The notes: generated by a model from the letters alone, not told the origin. A stretch of DNA of 64,000 nucleotides from Oopsacas minuta (GCA_024704765.1 JAKMXF010000011.1:355557-419556); one strand, 5' to 3'; positions 11,804 through 25,500 are shown, counted from the first letter of the stretch. Translations and numbers: made by a program.

Positions 11804-14800
11804 CTTGTATATTGTATTTCTGATGCCCAGTACCTGTTCTGCCCGGGCTGCACAAGTAAATATTACCCAGATGACAGAGTACATATATTCAGAATGCCAG
11901 AGAATCAACCTGAACTTAAACAGGCCTGGATACGCGCTCTTCACCGTGAAGATATTGATCATCTTAAAGTCGTTAATGAATGTATCAAGCGTTTCCGTAA
12001 AGATGTTGAATATTTTCATAAGGTTCCCAATGGTGACGGTACTTTCACTAGTGACCTCGTGATAAACTTAAGCAGAAAGAAGGGGTATTCTCTGTTACTT
12101 CCTCATTGTCCCTCTTATTATTCATCAACACCGACAAGCAAACATACTTGTTTGTCTAATTAATTAAAAGAGAAAGAAATGTTAAATCAAACCATTCAGC
12201 TTAGCCTAAAATCTGAGAGTGGAGCCAAACACAAATTCATCATTAGAAATTTACAGCATCTGAAAGCTAAGTTGAAGTATATTCTGTTACCAGACATTTT
12301 GTAGTATGGTATACTGACAATTCTAGTACAAGATTTATTCTTCCACGTCATGTAGAAAAACGATTTCAGTGGAATTATATCTAGAAATAAATTCATTTTT
12401 ATCTGTATCTGCCTGGTTCTATGGACAAAGTATACCTACTTCTCTTAATTCAATTAATGACATTCAACAAATTGAATCATTATTACATCAAATTTCCTCA
12501 AAATTTGTATCTGATGATCATCATACTAAATCACATTCATTTCATATTCTTCGTACCAAACAACACAGAGAGATTGTAATTGATTTAGCTAGCAAAGAAG
12601 ATAGTGAAAACTATTCTTTCTCAGTTATAGCCAAGCTTCAATTTATCCTCTGTCAATTAGATAATATTTTTATTCCAAAGAACAGGTGAAGATACAATAT
12701 AATCACTCAAGTCATGTCAATTAAGACTCATCTCATTTCTCTATGTATATCTTCAGGGTTTAGATTGTATTTCTCTACCGCATGATAAGACAATAAATAC
12801 ATTGTATTCTTCGTTTGGCATTGAAACGATTTCTCTACCTATCTCAGCCAAGCTACTTTTTCCTTCGGTTCATTGGAGGGAAATGTTATAGTTCAAATGG
12901 ATAAAATACACGTTAAATCTGATATTACTTATAAAGGAGGGAAAATCTTTGCTCCTAATTTTGACCCAGAGGACCCAACCCGAACTGTGTTCGCAGTCAT
13001 GGTATCTTGCTTACACAAGATATAGTCTTGTATTTCACGTTTATTACCATGTGGTTCTATTCCGCTGAAGAGATATTTCCCATCATCAAAGAGTGTATCA
13101 TTGATATTGAGAATTGTGATGTACGTGTACACGTAATTTCAACTGACAATTATCCTTTGAATGTACAGTAAAACCTCTGGAAGTGAACACCTCCAAAATA
13201 TGAACACTTTTTCTCGGTCTCAAATTACTCCCATTGTTTTACATAGTGGTCACCCCTTTAGAATGTGAACACCTCTGAAAAGTGAAATGTGAACACTTAA
13301 TTTGGTCCAAAATGTCTAAATACATAGGATATGACCTCTTAAAAGTGAACACCGGTTTTTCTGCCAGATTTTTAACTAGGCTGTCAGCTTTGTCACACTA
13401 GTTGTGAAAGCAGAGATGTTTGATGATGTGGCTTCACAATACACTAGAGGCTTCGTCATACAATGGGCAGAAGAGGCAACATATTTGCCTGGACAATGCC
13501 TTCATACATTTGGGCAAACATGGAGGTCCTATAAATAACTTTTTCAGAAATCTGTGGTCATTGTCAGTTGAATTGTTCCGGTCATGAAAAGTGAACATTT
13601 TTGCTGGTCCGCAGGGTGTTCACCTTTTGGACGTTTTACTGTAATTAATTTCAAACTATTTTCTCTGAGTGGCAAATTGGAAACTAGGATGCCTCACCCA
13701 ATTGATCCTACTAGATTTCTCTTCCTCACATTCGATTTTGTTCATATTATAAAAAGTATACGTAATAATTGGTTGAATCAGAAGACTTTAATAATACAAC
13801 TTATTTCCTCAAATTTGAAGATTTTAAGATTGATAAATGCCAGTACCACTTTTCTCTCCATTCAGCATATTTTCAAGATGCACGCTTTCTATACAGCTGT
13901 GACAGAGGAAGTTTAGCGAAACTGGCTCCTCAGTTACAGTGAAAGTTTGTTTTCCTTTAAGAATAGAAAGACAGAATGTCAGATTGGTTCTGATGGTTTT
14001 TAATGATCTAACACTATCCGCTCTTGAGATTCAAAATGAAAACGTTGTGAAGAATATCGTAATAATACCTCCAAGTTTGTTAGAATCCTTCTTACCCTGT
14101 GGAAAATATTCATTGTGAGTACACACTTTCAAAGGCATCCGATTAAATGACAATCTCTCAACACCCTTGATCTTACACGATGAGCGTTTCATATATTTAG
14201 CTCGCATAGTGTATTGGCTAGATGCTTGGCAGTCCTTACTTGGCAAATCGGGTAAATTGAGTAAGCAAACGTATACTAGTTTGAGACATGCTTGTATTGC
14301 TTTAGAACAGATAACAAACTCTTTAACGAGTCATGTGGATTTTCTTATGTTTTGTCTGCATTTCGGCAAATAGACCCATTGGAACATCATTTTGGACTCT
14401 ATCGTATGATGGCTGGTTCGAATTATCATATTTCCTACATTCAAATTCTTGAATCCGAGCGTCGTCTTAAGCTCTCTAACATCCTAAAAATGTTTTCTGA
14501 CCAACAAGACTCTTGTCAATCCATACATACTTTTGTCAAATCTTTTACTTCACCCTTTAGTACTTCTAGTGATGACCAAATAGATCTTGAGCCATATCTT
14601 GATGGAATTTGTGATGTATTATCAATTGAATACACTCAGCAGATACTCCAGTCGTTAGCTTTTATCGGAGGATATTCGGTCTATAAATTCTTGAAAGGGT
14701 TACAAGAGTGTAGATTGTGCACTGATACGCTAACTTACGATAAAGAATTTATTCCTGATAGTGATTCCATTTCTCAATTCAAGCTCTTGCAATTAACAGA

Positions 14801-15077
14801 TCGAGGGGAGCTCAAATATCCATCTGAGCATGTTCTTAGCTCTGTCATTACTCTCTGGAGGATTCTATTTGCTATTGAGGACAATGATCATTTGGCGAAT
14901 CTACTTGTACACGGTCCAGCTAGAAAAATATTACTTGAGCTCACATTGATATACATGGAAGGTGATGCGAGTATTGATATCTGCAAATCAAACTGTTATA
15001 TCTGTAATGTTACTAGATGGGATATCTTACGTAAACATATTTTACTATTGCTAATTGTTTTCTTGCCACACGATTAA
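11804..15077 (+). pseudogene. P-element-like (THAP9-type) transposase, broken and interrupted
   Basis: The first open block (11804-12163) is a THAP zinc finger: FCPGC supplies the first cysteine pair, then FRMPENQPELKQAWIRAL gives the conserved Pro/Trp core, then ECIKRF. The last ligand, normally His in C-x2-H, is Arg here. Next come a linker (12369-12689) and RNase H-like segments in shifted frames. These include a candidate first acidic site in MDKIHVKSDITYKGGKIF (near 12900) and STDNYPLN (near 13145). After a 476-bp inserted MITE comes PIDPTRFLFLTFDFVHIIKS plus IRNNWLNQ, the P-type D..H..K..RN motif. The longest frame (14292-15077) has IDPLEHHFGLYRMMAGSN, LAFIGGYSVYKFLK and LTDRGELKYPSEHVL, all typical of P/THAP9 C-termini. 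Several frameshifts and stops make it inactive. No terminal repeats were found. Confidence 0.78.
13166..13641. repeat. Pogo-type miniature element inserted in the P-like transposase
   Basis: CAGTAAAACCTCTGGAAGTG at the left and CAGTAAAACGTCCAAAAGGT read inward from the right form the terminal repeats. TA flanks both ends (13164-13165 and 13642-13643). The insertion separates the two halves of the P-like transposase coding relic. Confidence 0.85.
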
Positions 15078-15424
15078 GAACTATAATACACTTGTAACTT
15101 CTAGAGCTATAGAAAAACGTAAACTTAAAAAGTCCTTAAGATTTTGCGAAGTGTTTGTGTTATTATTGTAATTGTATGTATTTACATTTCTTATGTATGT
15201 TGATTGGGTTATTGCCCAATATCCATTAGTTTCAATGAACATCAAATAGTATTTCAATATCTTAGTTTAATACCAGCGAGGGATTATTAATAATAATTAA
15301 GATATCATTTTTATTAGATATTTAAGACAAAAACAGAATTCTCCAATATCAACTAATAACGCATCCCTGGTACTTTTACTGTTAGGCCTTATATTTAGTA
15401 GGCTATGGAATAGGATAAATTTTT

Positions 15425-15610
15425 ATGTGTTTTGATTTGTGTAATAATATTATACTTAGCGATTATTTTGAGAAATCAATTAATATATTTACTAAAGATG
15501 GACAGCTGATACACAAAATTAAATGCAATAGACCTACAGGAATAGTTGTTAATAGTAACTTTGATAATATTTGTGCTAGTTTTGTTGATAATGTAATAAA
15601 TATATATTAA
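15425..15610 (+). CDS. NHL-repeat fragment (TRIM/NHL-like), partial
   Basis: A 61-codon frame reads NIILSDYFEKSINIFTKDGQ, then PTGIVVNSNFDNICAS, then NVINIY and a stop. This is the rhythm of an NHL beta-propeller blade plus the start of the next, as in TRIM2/3/71-type proteins (D..N..I.VF...G, P.GI.V). An in-frame stop lies 8 bases upstream of the ATG, so if real it is either a 3-prime exon with an upstream splice acceptor or a pseudogene scrap. No other blades were found nearby. The length is far below that of a functional propeller. Confidence 0.3.
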   Translation: MCFDLCNNIILSDYFEKSINIFTKDGQLIHKIKCNRPTGIVVNSNFDNICASFVDNVINIY

Positions 15611-18600
15611 TTATATTGTTGTGTGTATATTTTTGTTTGTAACAAAATTATCATATTTCACTCTTTATAAAATAATAATAATAGTGGTACTACATATGCA
15701 GGGCTAATATTCTTTCACTAAAATTACAAATTGAGTGACAAGTGACAAGAGTTAAATAAATCTCGTATATTATGGTAGCTAACTGATGATAGCATAACAG
15801 CCAAAGGAATTGTCATCGGTTTCTACCTGAGGGGAGGGGGGGGGCTATCGACCCCTTGGTGGTCCACGGCTATCAGCAGGGCTACACAGGATCCCAAATT
15901 TGTATCACAGTCCATGAGAGGGCATCTACAGATTGTGTTAAATGGTATAACCGGTGGAAAAGGGGTAACATAATCAAACTTGGCCAAGGAACAATAACTC
16001 AGTGAGAATGTAACTATGTATAAATACTCAGTTCCATGCATGTATAGTTATAGTACAAAATCTCTGTGAATACAAACCAACTTTAATTGCTTTCTCCTTA
16101 TCATAATAGTTAAGTTCAATCAGCTTCGATACTATATCATTCCTATATAAAGAGGTAATCCTCTCACAACCTAATCAACATATTGTCATAAAGGTTTTGT
16201 ATATATTTTGATCATAAAGCTACGGTCACGGCTAAGCAAAGATATTAAATAATATCGCTAGAGTGATTGTGGGTTATAAGGACACCCATAAGAGTAGCAT
16301 TAATCGTTCATTTAAGCGTGGGAAGTGGGTAATATACAACAAATAGGCTATTCTGATTTGACTAAATTGTTAACAATTATCGATTGTTTTCAGTAGATTT
16401 AATAAAATGTGTCATGAATTGTTTTCACTTGGAAGTGAACTTTATAATGACGATATATATATTTTATGAAAATAACATTTAGGTCATTTTCATTTTAATA
16501 TTGAAATCAAACATGCAATTTATAAAGTATCAAAGGATGGCATATATTACCAGATAAAGGTATTGGTTAAAAATTTGATTTAAATAAATGTCAAACATTT
16601 GTTTAGGTAATATGATTTGTAGCTCTGTATATAATCAATCTGCAAATACCACAATCCTGGTCACCAACTCACAAGCTACTGCTAGGCCTATGTTTACTAG
16701 GCTATTAAAAATATTTTCACACATTTTCGGATAATAATTCAAAAGGATGTTAGAGAATTCGTTTCAAAAGTATTATGTGATAATCTGGAATCTAGATTCA
16801 TATTCGGATATTTCAAATATAAATGTATAACATTATCTACACACAATTATCCCAACTCCGATTCCCGAAATCTTCGATTATAATTATCTGAACATACCCC
16901 TGGTACCAGTCCTAATCCACTATGTATACAAGACCATTATCCGATGATTTTCCGAACGCGTTAGTCAATTCAAAACACATAGTAACAAGTATCTGGTAGC
17001 GCAGCGATCAAGTCCACTCTAAGAAATGCAGAGGTTTATACTTTTGTTACGGAGCGACAATTAAATCAACAAAGAATATAATTCTAAATTATTATTAAAA
17101 ATAAATTTCATTGAGATAAACAATTGATTTAAATCAAACAATCATAAAAATCGTTGTGCAGGTGTCTCCTAAGTGGAGCGACCTAACAACCAAAGCACCT
17201 CAATATACAAAATATGTAAATGACTCACTTGGTGGACTGAAATAGGATTTTTGGCCCATTGAGCGAATAGATCTTCAAGATATAAAGTATTATTCCCATT
17301 CATAAAGCTCTCTTCGTTAAGAAATTGCAGAATGGAGTCATCTTGTAAACGGCATGATGAAGAAGTGAAAAAGGAACGATTAGAAAACCTCAATAAACTG
17401 CAATCGGGGAAATATTTACGATGGAAAATGTTTCGCAGTGAGAGATGGCCATGAGTATATAACAACCTAATCATCACTATATTATAGAGAAGTAATTACT
17501 AAATCCATAGCTTAGTATAGTTTAATCGGGAAATCCGCTAAATAGGGACAAATCTACTGATACCAAATCATCTCCATTCAAGTTAATAAATACATATTTT
17601 TGGTTAATCAGGACAAAATCCGCTTAATCGGGACAACTCTGCTAATCGAGTGAAAATTAGTAACTCAATCAAGACGAAATTTTCTGGAGTTAGGAAATTC
17701 TAATAAGCTACCAGGTACATATACAAAATTTAGATCCATATATAGAATAAATTTTTGATGAATCTAGCCAAATAATTTCTCTTTCCATCAAATAGAGCCA
17801 AGGAAAGTACTAAACGATCCGAAAATGTTCAAGTTTGTACATTGGATGGGTTTGGATCAAACATAGAGAGAGTAACATGCTTGGGGGACTCTGCGACAGA
17901 AAAAATAGAATAGGGGGGCTACAACTATAGTATTGTACCGAAAGGTGATTCCCTTTTAATCGACACAAGGGGTTATTTTGAAGTCATAGAACTCGTCGAA
18001 TAATGAACAGGGAACTTTAGAACACTAAAATCGGACTAAATTTGACAAAGTTGTAATCATTTTACTATATAAGCCAAAGTCTATGGGGATATATTGCAAT
18101 AACTGAATGAAGCCAATTTATACGCTGTATGTTTGTTTGTATTCACTTTGCTTATACATACTACTCTCATACGTTCAGCATTTTTATGAGTTTGTATTTT
18201 ATGTTTTACAGGAGTAAAACCTTATGGATTACTGTTTGTATTATAACAAATCCGAGTACGCGTCCAGTTATTTGCCCGAAAAATGAAGTGGGGGACGCTC
18301 ATAAACCTATTAATAGGCCTGGACATTCCGCATGGGCCCCCAGCACACTCCTGATACTATACTACATTCATGACTAATCACTATATTCAAGGGAAGTACG
18401 CATATCTTAAGCATGCTGTTCCCTCTAATTTTCAGGGGAAATATGATGGGGATGTAAAAATTCCAGGGGGTACAACCCAAATCCGGTGAAATAGGCTAAA
18501 ATATTATACATTTCAGGCTAATTCCTGGTGATCAAACATTTTCAAGCGAAATTCTGGGATTTTAAGGTCTAAAAATGAGAACAACACGGGATAACTGTCA

Positions 18601-19139
18601 CGCTTTAACTAGTCCACCCGGACCAGTTATGTATGCTCAACTGGTCCCGATAAGTTTGTCGTGACATAATCCTGTAACTATAATTAACCGAACTATATAC
18701 TATGCAATTTTGTTGCATGCGACACATTCAGGTGAGATAGCATAATGTTGAGGGTAAGATGCGATCGAATTGGAGCTGAAATTTTAGTTTGTAATTTGAG
18801 CTAAATATTGCTGTGAATTTATATTTGAGCACGCACTCTTTCAAAATTAACCCTTAGATATGCAACATATCTATATTTACGCAACAACTACAATTATCTA
18901 GGTTTTAGTTTAAGGCTAATAAATTGGGTCTATATTCTTAACAACATATTTTGCTACATAAAAAACAACTTAATAAATAGTGGATTAACCCTTGTGAAAG
19001 TGTTCAGATTATTGAGTGGTTGGGTGTACTGTAGTGGTTACAATTCGGATTATAAGTGGGACCTAGTACACTATGACTTTATTGATGTATATATTACCAA
19101 CATTCTAAGAAAATATTTATTATGATGAAGTTTACAGAT
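15611..19139. other. Mostly unrecognised intergenic sequence
   Basis: No supported gene. Near 17520-17660 the phrase TAATCGGGACAA or close variants recurs three times as direct repeats, probably the remnant of a pogo-type miniature element. G-rich runs near 15830 and 17910 look like worn hAT-type ends, but no partners were found. A 102-codon minus frame at 17169-17477 shows no domain. Confidence 0.35.
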
Positions 19140-20084
19140 AATGATTTATATTACTGGATATAAATCTCTAATTCCTCTTAGAATAAATCCAAAAATATTT
19201 TCTGATGTCTCCTCCGCCAACAAGCCTCTATGAGATGGGTCTCAAGTAATTCAGGATTTGTTGTCTATCCTTTTTTCTGCCTCTTTTTTACACCTCCCCA
19301 ACTCCCTTCTATCTTGTGGGTGTGTACATGAGTCACTGGGTCTACGAAATTCTCGGAATGGTTAACTGTGTAATGGGTATATCCGAGTGACTTAATATAT
19401 TGTAGGAAGCCCACTCATCAGAATAAATTATTGTTTGTGGATGAATGAACCTTTGGATAATTGGCAGAAGAGTGGCTGTTGAGCGATCAGGCACAGTAAC
19501 CATAATTATATCATCTGTATCCTCTCAACCATCTCAAATACCCACTGGCCAGTTAACAGTCTGCCTCTATTATATTTTCGTTTGCCGAATTTGGATTCGT
19601 CTATCTCAACGATCTTGCCAGGACCTCCAATGGGTTGAGGGTTCATTAATATTTCTTCCAAACATATATCCCTCAAATAATTCTTCCAATCAACCACTGT
19701 GTTCGAACTTCATCACAAATGCTTCTCCATAAATGCATGCGATTGCAAGTCCTCACTCCAATAGTACAGGAACTTGAACATCAATGGGAGTGGAATTTTG
19801 GATGGTGTGAAGAAGGAACCATGGCGGATCGAACACTTTCGTCTACATGGACTACATCTCCATTCATAGCCATCCTGAAAGTGAGAAGAATGTGTTTCAT
19901 ACATTTCTACTCCACAACGACACCGCATTCGACGCGCTAATAACCCATACGTTCTTAACCAGTTTATGACATTACCACAAGACTGTGCAAGGATAATAAT
20001 GTCATCAGTAATCAAATCCTGCGGGATTTCTCTGAAGACAGTGGGCTCAAGTATTGGCTGAAAATTCATTAGTTGTAATATCAA
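19140..20084 (-). pseudogene. Merlin transposase (IS1595/ISXO2-type DDE), broken copy 1
   Basis: The start codon would be at 20084. In order on the minus strand come: a zinc-ribbon-like region (CRCGVEMYETHSS and CSPCRRKCSIRHGSFF), FLYYWSEDLQSHAFMEKHL, VVDWKNYLRDICLEE-like text, and the first catalytic aspartate in VEIDESKFGKRKYNRGRLLT. In shifted frames come NFVDPVTHVHTHKIEGSWGG with the catalytic glutamate, then NPELLETHLIEACWRRRHQ ending near 19180. The Merlin assignment is clear from the IDES.FGK and IE.SWG motifs. Several frameshifts and stops disrupt it. Its 5-prime side is interrupted by Merlin copy 2, which begins 34 bases upstream of the ATG. Confidence 0.85.
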
Positions 20085-20118
20085 TAAGTAGAATATTATA
20101 TGTGCAACAATTACTTAT

Positions 20119-20726
20119 GGTACAACAATAGAATTGCACCCCTCGAACTTTTCACCCGAAATGTAAAACGCACTTATTCTAGCCTGATCGTACTCGCTGA
20201 ATGATGAAGATTCCACTTTAGAACGTTCAAATTGGTGCACAATTGAAAAAGTTAGAGCTAAATTACACTACTAAGCCAAAGTCTATGGGCGAAATTGTAT
20301 TAGTCATCAAATCAATTTATACTGATACTAGTTACTATCTATAGCCATAGCAATGTGCCTACTAACACCATTGCAGAGTGACTTACATTATTGAGAATCC
20401 TGAACAGGAATGCAAACTACAAAATAACAAGCAATCATAATTATTACCATTACTTCAGAACAATGCTGTCAATTTTCAAAACGTACGAGTGCAAAATGAA
20501 GCTGACTAGTTCATGATTAGTATTTTAATTCTAATAACTTCGTTATATAATGTTGTTTGCAACACTGGAACAACTTGCAGCCTGTTAACAGGCCTACGAG
20601 AGGGTGGGGCAGTCGGGGTCAAATTCGACAGGTGTCACTATGTTCGTACATTGTGAGAATAGAGTTATCACAATGTTGCGTTAGAAAATAAAGCATTTGC
20701 TCGTAATAATTATGGTGAGAGCATAC
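20119..20726 (+). repeat. Left terminal inverted repeat of the Merlin element
   Basis: Reverse complement of 26193-26800. It begins GGTACAACAATAGAATTG. No coding frame is evident. The last bases GCATAC coincide with the first bases of the MITE at 20722, so the true inner limit may be 20721. Confidence 0.9.
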
Positions 20727-20915
20727 ATGTTAACTTCTACAAGGAAAAACAACGGGAAATAAGTAGTATTTTAGTGGGACATAACATATTAGTATTAGTC
20801 CTATACACTGAAAAGCGGGACAATTCTCCCTTTGGAACGTTTTGGCGGGACATAACTCCCAACATATGTCCGAAAAATGGGACCTCAGCCAAAAATGGAA
20901 CAGTTGGCTAGTATG
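20722..20915. repeat. Miniature element with CATAC ends and 6-bp target duplication
   Basis: It begins CATACATGTTAAC and ends GTTGGCTAGTATG. TGAGAG stands on both sides (20716-20721 and 20916-20921). The interior contains GTTTTGGCGGGACATAACT and related text also present at 56664-56867 and, in part, near 57335-57410. It lies at the inner edge of the left Merlin arm. Confidence 0.7.
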
Positions 20916-21497
20916 TGAGAGAGACATTGGATGTCTTTTGTTTTTTTTTGTTATTTATTAGACGTATCTCTAATAACAATCACTTTCAATTAAATTATCA
21001 CTGCATAACTTTAATAATTATGTATAGTATTGATAATTGCTGACCAAATATACTATTCAAATAAACATAGAATTGATCTGTTATAGAAAACAAGCAAACG
21101 AACGTACATGGCTTTTAATTTTCATCTTATTTTGCGGTCACTTTGAAATGTATATGTATTAAGAAATTTATATTGTGACTCTCATCCAATGCTTTATATG
21201 ATTTGCCACCAACCTTTAAATTAGAAATCTTTAGAACTTAGGGGTTGAGAAGGCATTTAATTTAATATCCTTTTTTGGAATAGCAAAATCTATAAATGTT
21301 CAGACATGGTAAATAGAAACAGGTTTGTTCAGCTTGAATTAATTACGGAAGTTTAGAATGGCTCATATGTTGTATTGTACTGAAGTAATAGCATTTTAAT
21401 TCCTCGACTAATCTCCTCAACAATATCGAAGTACTTTTCCCATCTCGGTTTGTTGTGATAATTTACACAAAAATAATATTTGTACAACATCTAGATA

Positions 21498-21598
21498 CAG
21501 TAAAAACGGGGCTTTCTAACACTGGGTTATTCTAACTATTGGATTTTTCTAACCCTTTTCTGTTACCAATAAATTGTTAGATTAAAGCGGTTTCTACT
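21498..21598. repeat. Short pogo-type miniature element
   Basis: CAGTAAAAACGGGGCTTTCT at the left is mirrored by TAGTAGAAACCGCTTTAATC read inward from the right. About 100 bases long, with TA before the left end. It lies within the Merlin element, upstream of the transposase start. Confidence 0.65.
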
Positions 21599-22542
21599 AT
21601 TTCTATTTCCAAATTGGACACATTCCTAATTGCATTCTAAAAATCTTAACTAACATGCTCCAAAGATATCAATATGGCTTTCCATCAACCAAAAATTTCT
21701 AAAAGGTTATAGGTATGCACATCAGTAACCGTTAAACTGCATTATCGTTGTTGTGGTATTATATACAAATAAATATTTAACCAATTCCAAACATATTGTA
21801 TTGTTGCTAAGGTTATGATACTCAATATATATATACGAAAGGCAAAATGCATAAGTAATTGAGAAATGAATGCACAACTGTTACCGTATATAGTTCCTGA
21901 TATCTCAGCAAATTTGAAAATTGATGAAGTAATCCTGACGGCACAACTTGATGGCGCGACACTAACTTGGTTGAGGAAGTATGGCCTGTTGGCTAGTGTA
22001 ATGCGCTCTATTTGTGGGGAGTTGATGCGTGAAGGGCCATATCCTCGACATCCAGGCTATATCTGGAGATGTCCTGTCGCAGGTTGTAAGAAGACTTGTT
22101 CCATTCGACACGGTTCATTTTTGAGGCTTCTAATATACCCCTTCCTAAAATGCTCAAGTTTTTGTATTATTGGGCGGAAAATATACAAGTGCACATGTTC
22201 TTGGAGAAACAGTTAGACTGGAGTCCAAACACAGTTGTAGATTGGAAGAACTTCATGAGAGATGTCTGTAATGAAGATCTCATTGTTAACTCCTAACCGA
22301 TCGGAGGATCTGGTACGAATGTCGAGATAGATGAGTCCAAATTCGGAAAGGGGAACAATCGTGGGAGACTTCTAACTGGTCAATGGGTATTTGGCATGTT
22401 TGAAACAGGTACTAATAAAGCTGTCGTGGTAGTTGTGCCTGACTGTACTACTGCAACTCTGCTTCCAATAATCCAACAATATATTCTACCTGGAACTACG
22501 ATACACTCTGATGAGTGGGCTTCATATGCCATCCTACAATAC

Positions 22543-25500
22543 CAGGGGCATAAATCCAGGGGGGGACGGGGGGGACGCGTCCCCCCCACTTTTTCATCTT
22601 TGAAATTGTTTATAATACAGATATATATAATAATTCCCATTGAATATTTTAATGACAAATTTTCTCTTCCAGTTGTTTTGATTTATTGACCCCTTTATGT
22701 ACTATTAGCGTTCCATCGTTCCAGATAATAACTTCATTATCTCCTTAAAGAAACCGATTGAAACCCATGTCTCGAAACGATGCTATTTCAAAGAGGGCAA
22801 AACTGACTGGAATTAAGAGATTTTTCAAAGACATCCCGCTGGATGAGCAGACCAACGTTAGTGATGAACATAATCGTCAGCCCAGTTCTATCTCTAGTCT
22901 TTCTCTTATTCCCGAGCAGCCTGTAGTATATCCCACGTTAGAGTCTAGCACCACTGAAATAGCAGGTTCAAGTCAAAGCTGTGTGCCCTGTGCCGTCATA
23001 CTTAGCTTAGCAGAAAATGACGAACAAGATCTTCAGCTTAATTTTAACTCAAATGATTCCTGTTGTCAGCAGTCGATATCTGGTTCTAGGAACTCTTCCA
23101 TCGCAGTTTGCGTTGATGACACACCCCAACATTTGGACAGTGACGACCCTGACCCTCTGGATTTGCCTACACCTGGATCCTGTTATTTGCATGGTTCAAG
23201 TAGTTCGATATCAGTTTCGAGCATGTCTATTGCAAACAACATAACCAGTTTGGGCAAGCCAAATCAGCTAGACATATCGGTCATCCCTGTTCAACTACTA
23301 CCATCACGATCACTTCATTTCCAGAAAAACTGGTATCAAGAATATCAGTGGCTACATTACAGTTCAGGTCTGAAAAATGTTCTGTGTTTCTACTGCTCAA
23401 AAGCTAGTGCCTTAGGATTACTAGATTTAGCCAGATGTCAAGATCCAGCATTCATTCTAAATGGGTTTGACAACTGGAAGAAGGCCCATGAAAAGTTTAG
23501 GTCACATCAAATGTCACGCACACACCAACTAGCAATAAATCAGATTTCCGCAATCAAAAGGCCCGCTGTAAATGTCCAAATGAACACACTGAAACTAAAA
23601 GAACAAGAAATTTCAAGAAATTCACTTTTGAAATTATTTACTACGATAAGATATTTACTAAGACAAGGCTCTGCAATTCGTGGCCATGATGAGACTTCTG
23701 GAAATTATTTTCAGCTTTTGAAACTTAGGTCAGAAGATGATCCCGATCTAGGGATGTATCTGAAACGAACAACTAATTTTATTTCTCCTCGTGGACAAGA
23801 AGAAATGATGGAAATGTTCAGTCATTGCATTGTAAGAGAGGTGGTGAGTGACATTCAAAAGCATGGATGTTTCGCCATTATTGTTGATGGGACACAAGAT
23901 GTTAGTGGTCGAGAGCAAGAGTCCATATGTCTGAGGCACGTTAACTCCGATCTACATGTACGCGAAGATTTTGTCGGATATATGAAATTCCTACTACTAC
24001 CAGTGAATCTATTGCAGGAATGGTATTTGATGTCTTAACTCGGTTTGCATTACCATTAAGCAATCTACGCGCCCAAACGTACGATGGAGCTGCAAACATG
24101 AGTGGACATTACACTGGTTGCCAGGCAAGAGTAAGACAATGTCAGCCTTTAGCGCTCTATTTTCAGTGTGCATCGCATATTTCAAACCTCGTGATGCAAA
24201 ATGCCGTAATATCCAGTCAATTGGTTCGAAACGCCTTACAGTGGACAAATGAACTAGGCGTCCTCATGAATAGATCTGGTAAGTACAGGGCTATATTCAG
24301 AGCAATTTGCGTATCAAATGAATCCGAAAGTCTACATCCTTCTGCGATCAAACCGCTTTGCCCAACTAGGTGGTTGTGCAGACTACCAGCCATTCAATCA
24401 GCACTCGATAACTACTCTACTATTTTGCTCAGCTTAAAAGAAATGGCTGATGTTGGTGTTACGGAATCCGCAACAAAAGCAAACGGGCTTCTAGATCGTT
24501 TTCAGAAAGGCGAGACATTACTTGGATTGATGATAGCAGCTAGGCCAGTAGCACTTCTAGAGCAGTTGAATAGTGTATTGCAAGCAAAATCAGCTACTGT
24601 ATCTGGAATGCTGGAAACTGTAAAAATATCAACTGAGTCTATCCGAGCATGGTATTCAGATGAAGTGTTCCACGAAATATTTATTGCTGCAGAGGAGAAA
24701 GGTGAAACATACCAACTGGATCCACTAGAGATTCCAAGAAGACGTTGCCCTCCAAAAAGATATGCTGATCAAGTTGCACGAAATCAACCTGCCAATCCTG
24801 AAGAACATTACAAGAAGCAGTATCTTGAGTTCATCGATGCTGTAAGCAAAGGTCTATCAGACAGGTATGATCTTAGCAAATCTGGATTAGCCCAATACGT
24901 GAAGTTGGAGAACATGCTAACGTCTGGAAAAGTTAATTTAGATGTGATTTCTAAGTATCCTGAACTTGATAAATGTTCTCTACAAATGCAGTTAGAGATG
25001 TTCAAACATAACTACAAGCCAGATACGTTAAATGATGCAAAACTGTCTTATCGGAGTATGACACCTGAAGTACGCTCCTTGTTTCCACAGGTAGTTGTTC
25101 TACTGAAGTTGTTACTTGTGTGTCCTGTTTCTTCGTGCGAGTGCGAGCGCAGTTTTTCCGCTTTAAGACGTCTAAAAACTTGGCTCAGAGCTACAATGAC
25201 CCAGCCTAGATTGAATTGTGTTTCAGTTTGCCACGTACACCGTGAAAAACTTGATAAAGTTGATGTGCGTCAACTGGCAAGAATATTTATCGAGCAATCA
25301 GATAATCGTAGGAAGATTTTGGAACTTTTCACTAAATATGGTAATATTATTATAGTATATATGTAGTTTTATTCTCATTTATGAAAGTATTGTTAGTATA
25401 AACCAAATAAAAATTCCGACTCCATTGAGTGCTAAGAATATCCGTTGATCAATATTAGTCCGTTTAAGAATTAAAAAATGAAGGAATGTGCGTGCTCTCC

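Noticed and set aside
17169-17477. 102-codon minus frame as a gene
   Set aside because: No recognisable domain or conserved motif; composition is not distinct from the surroundings.
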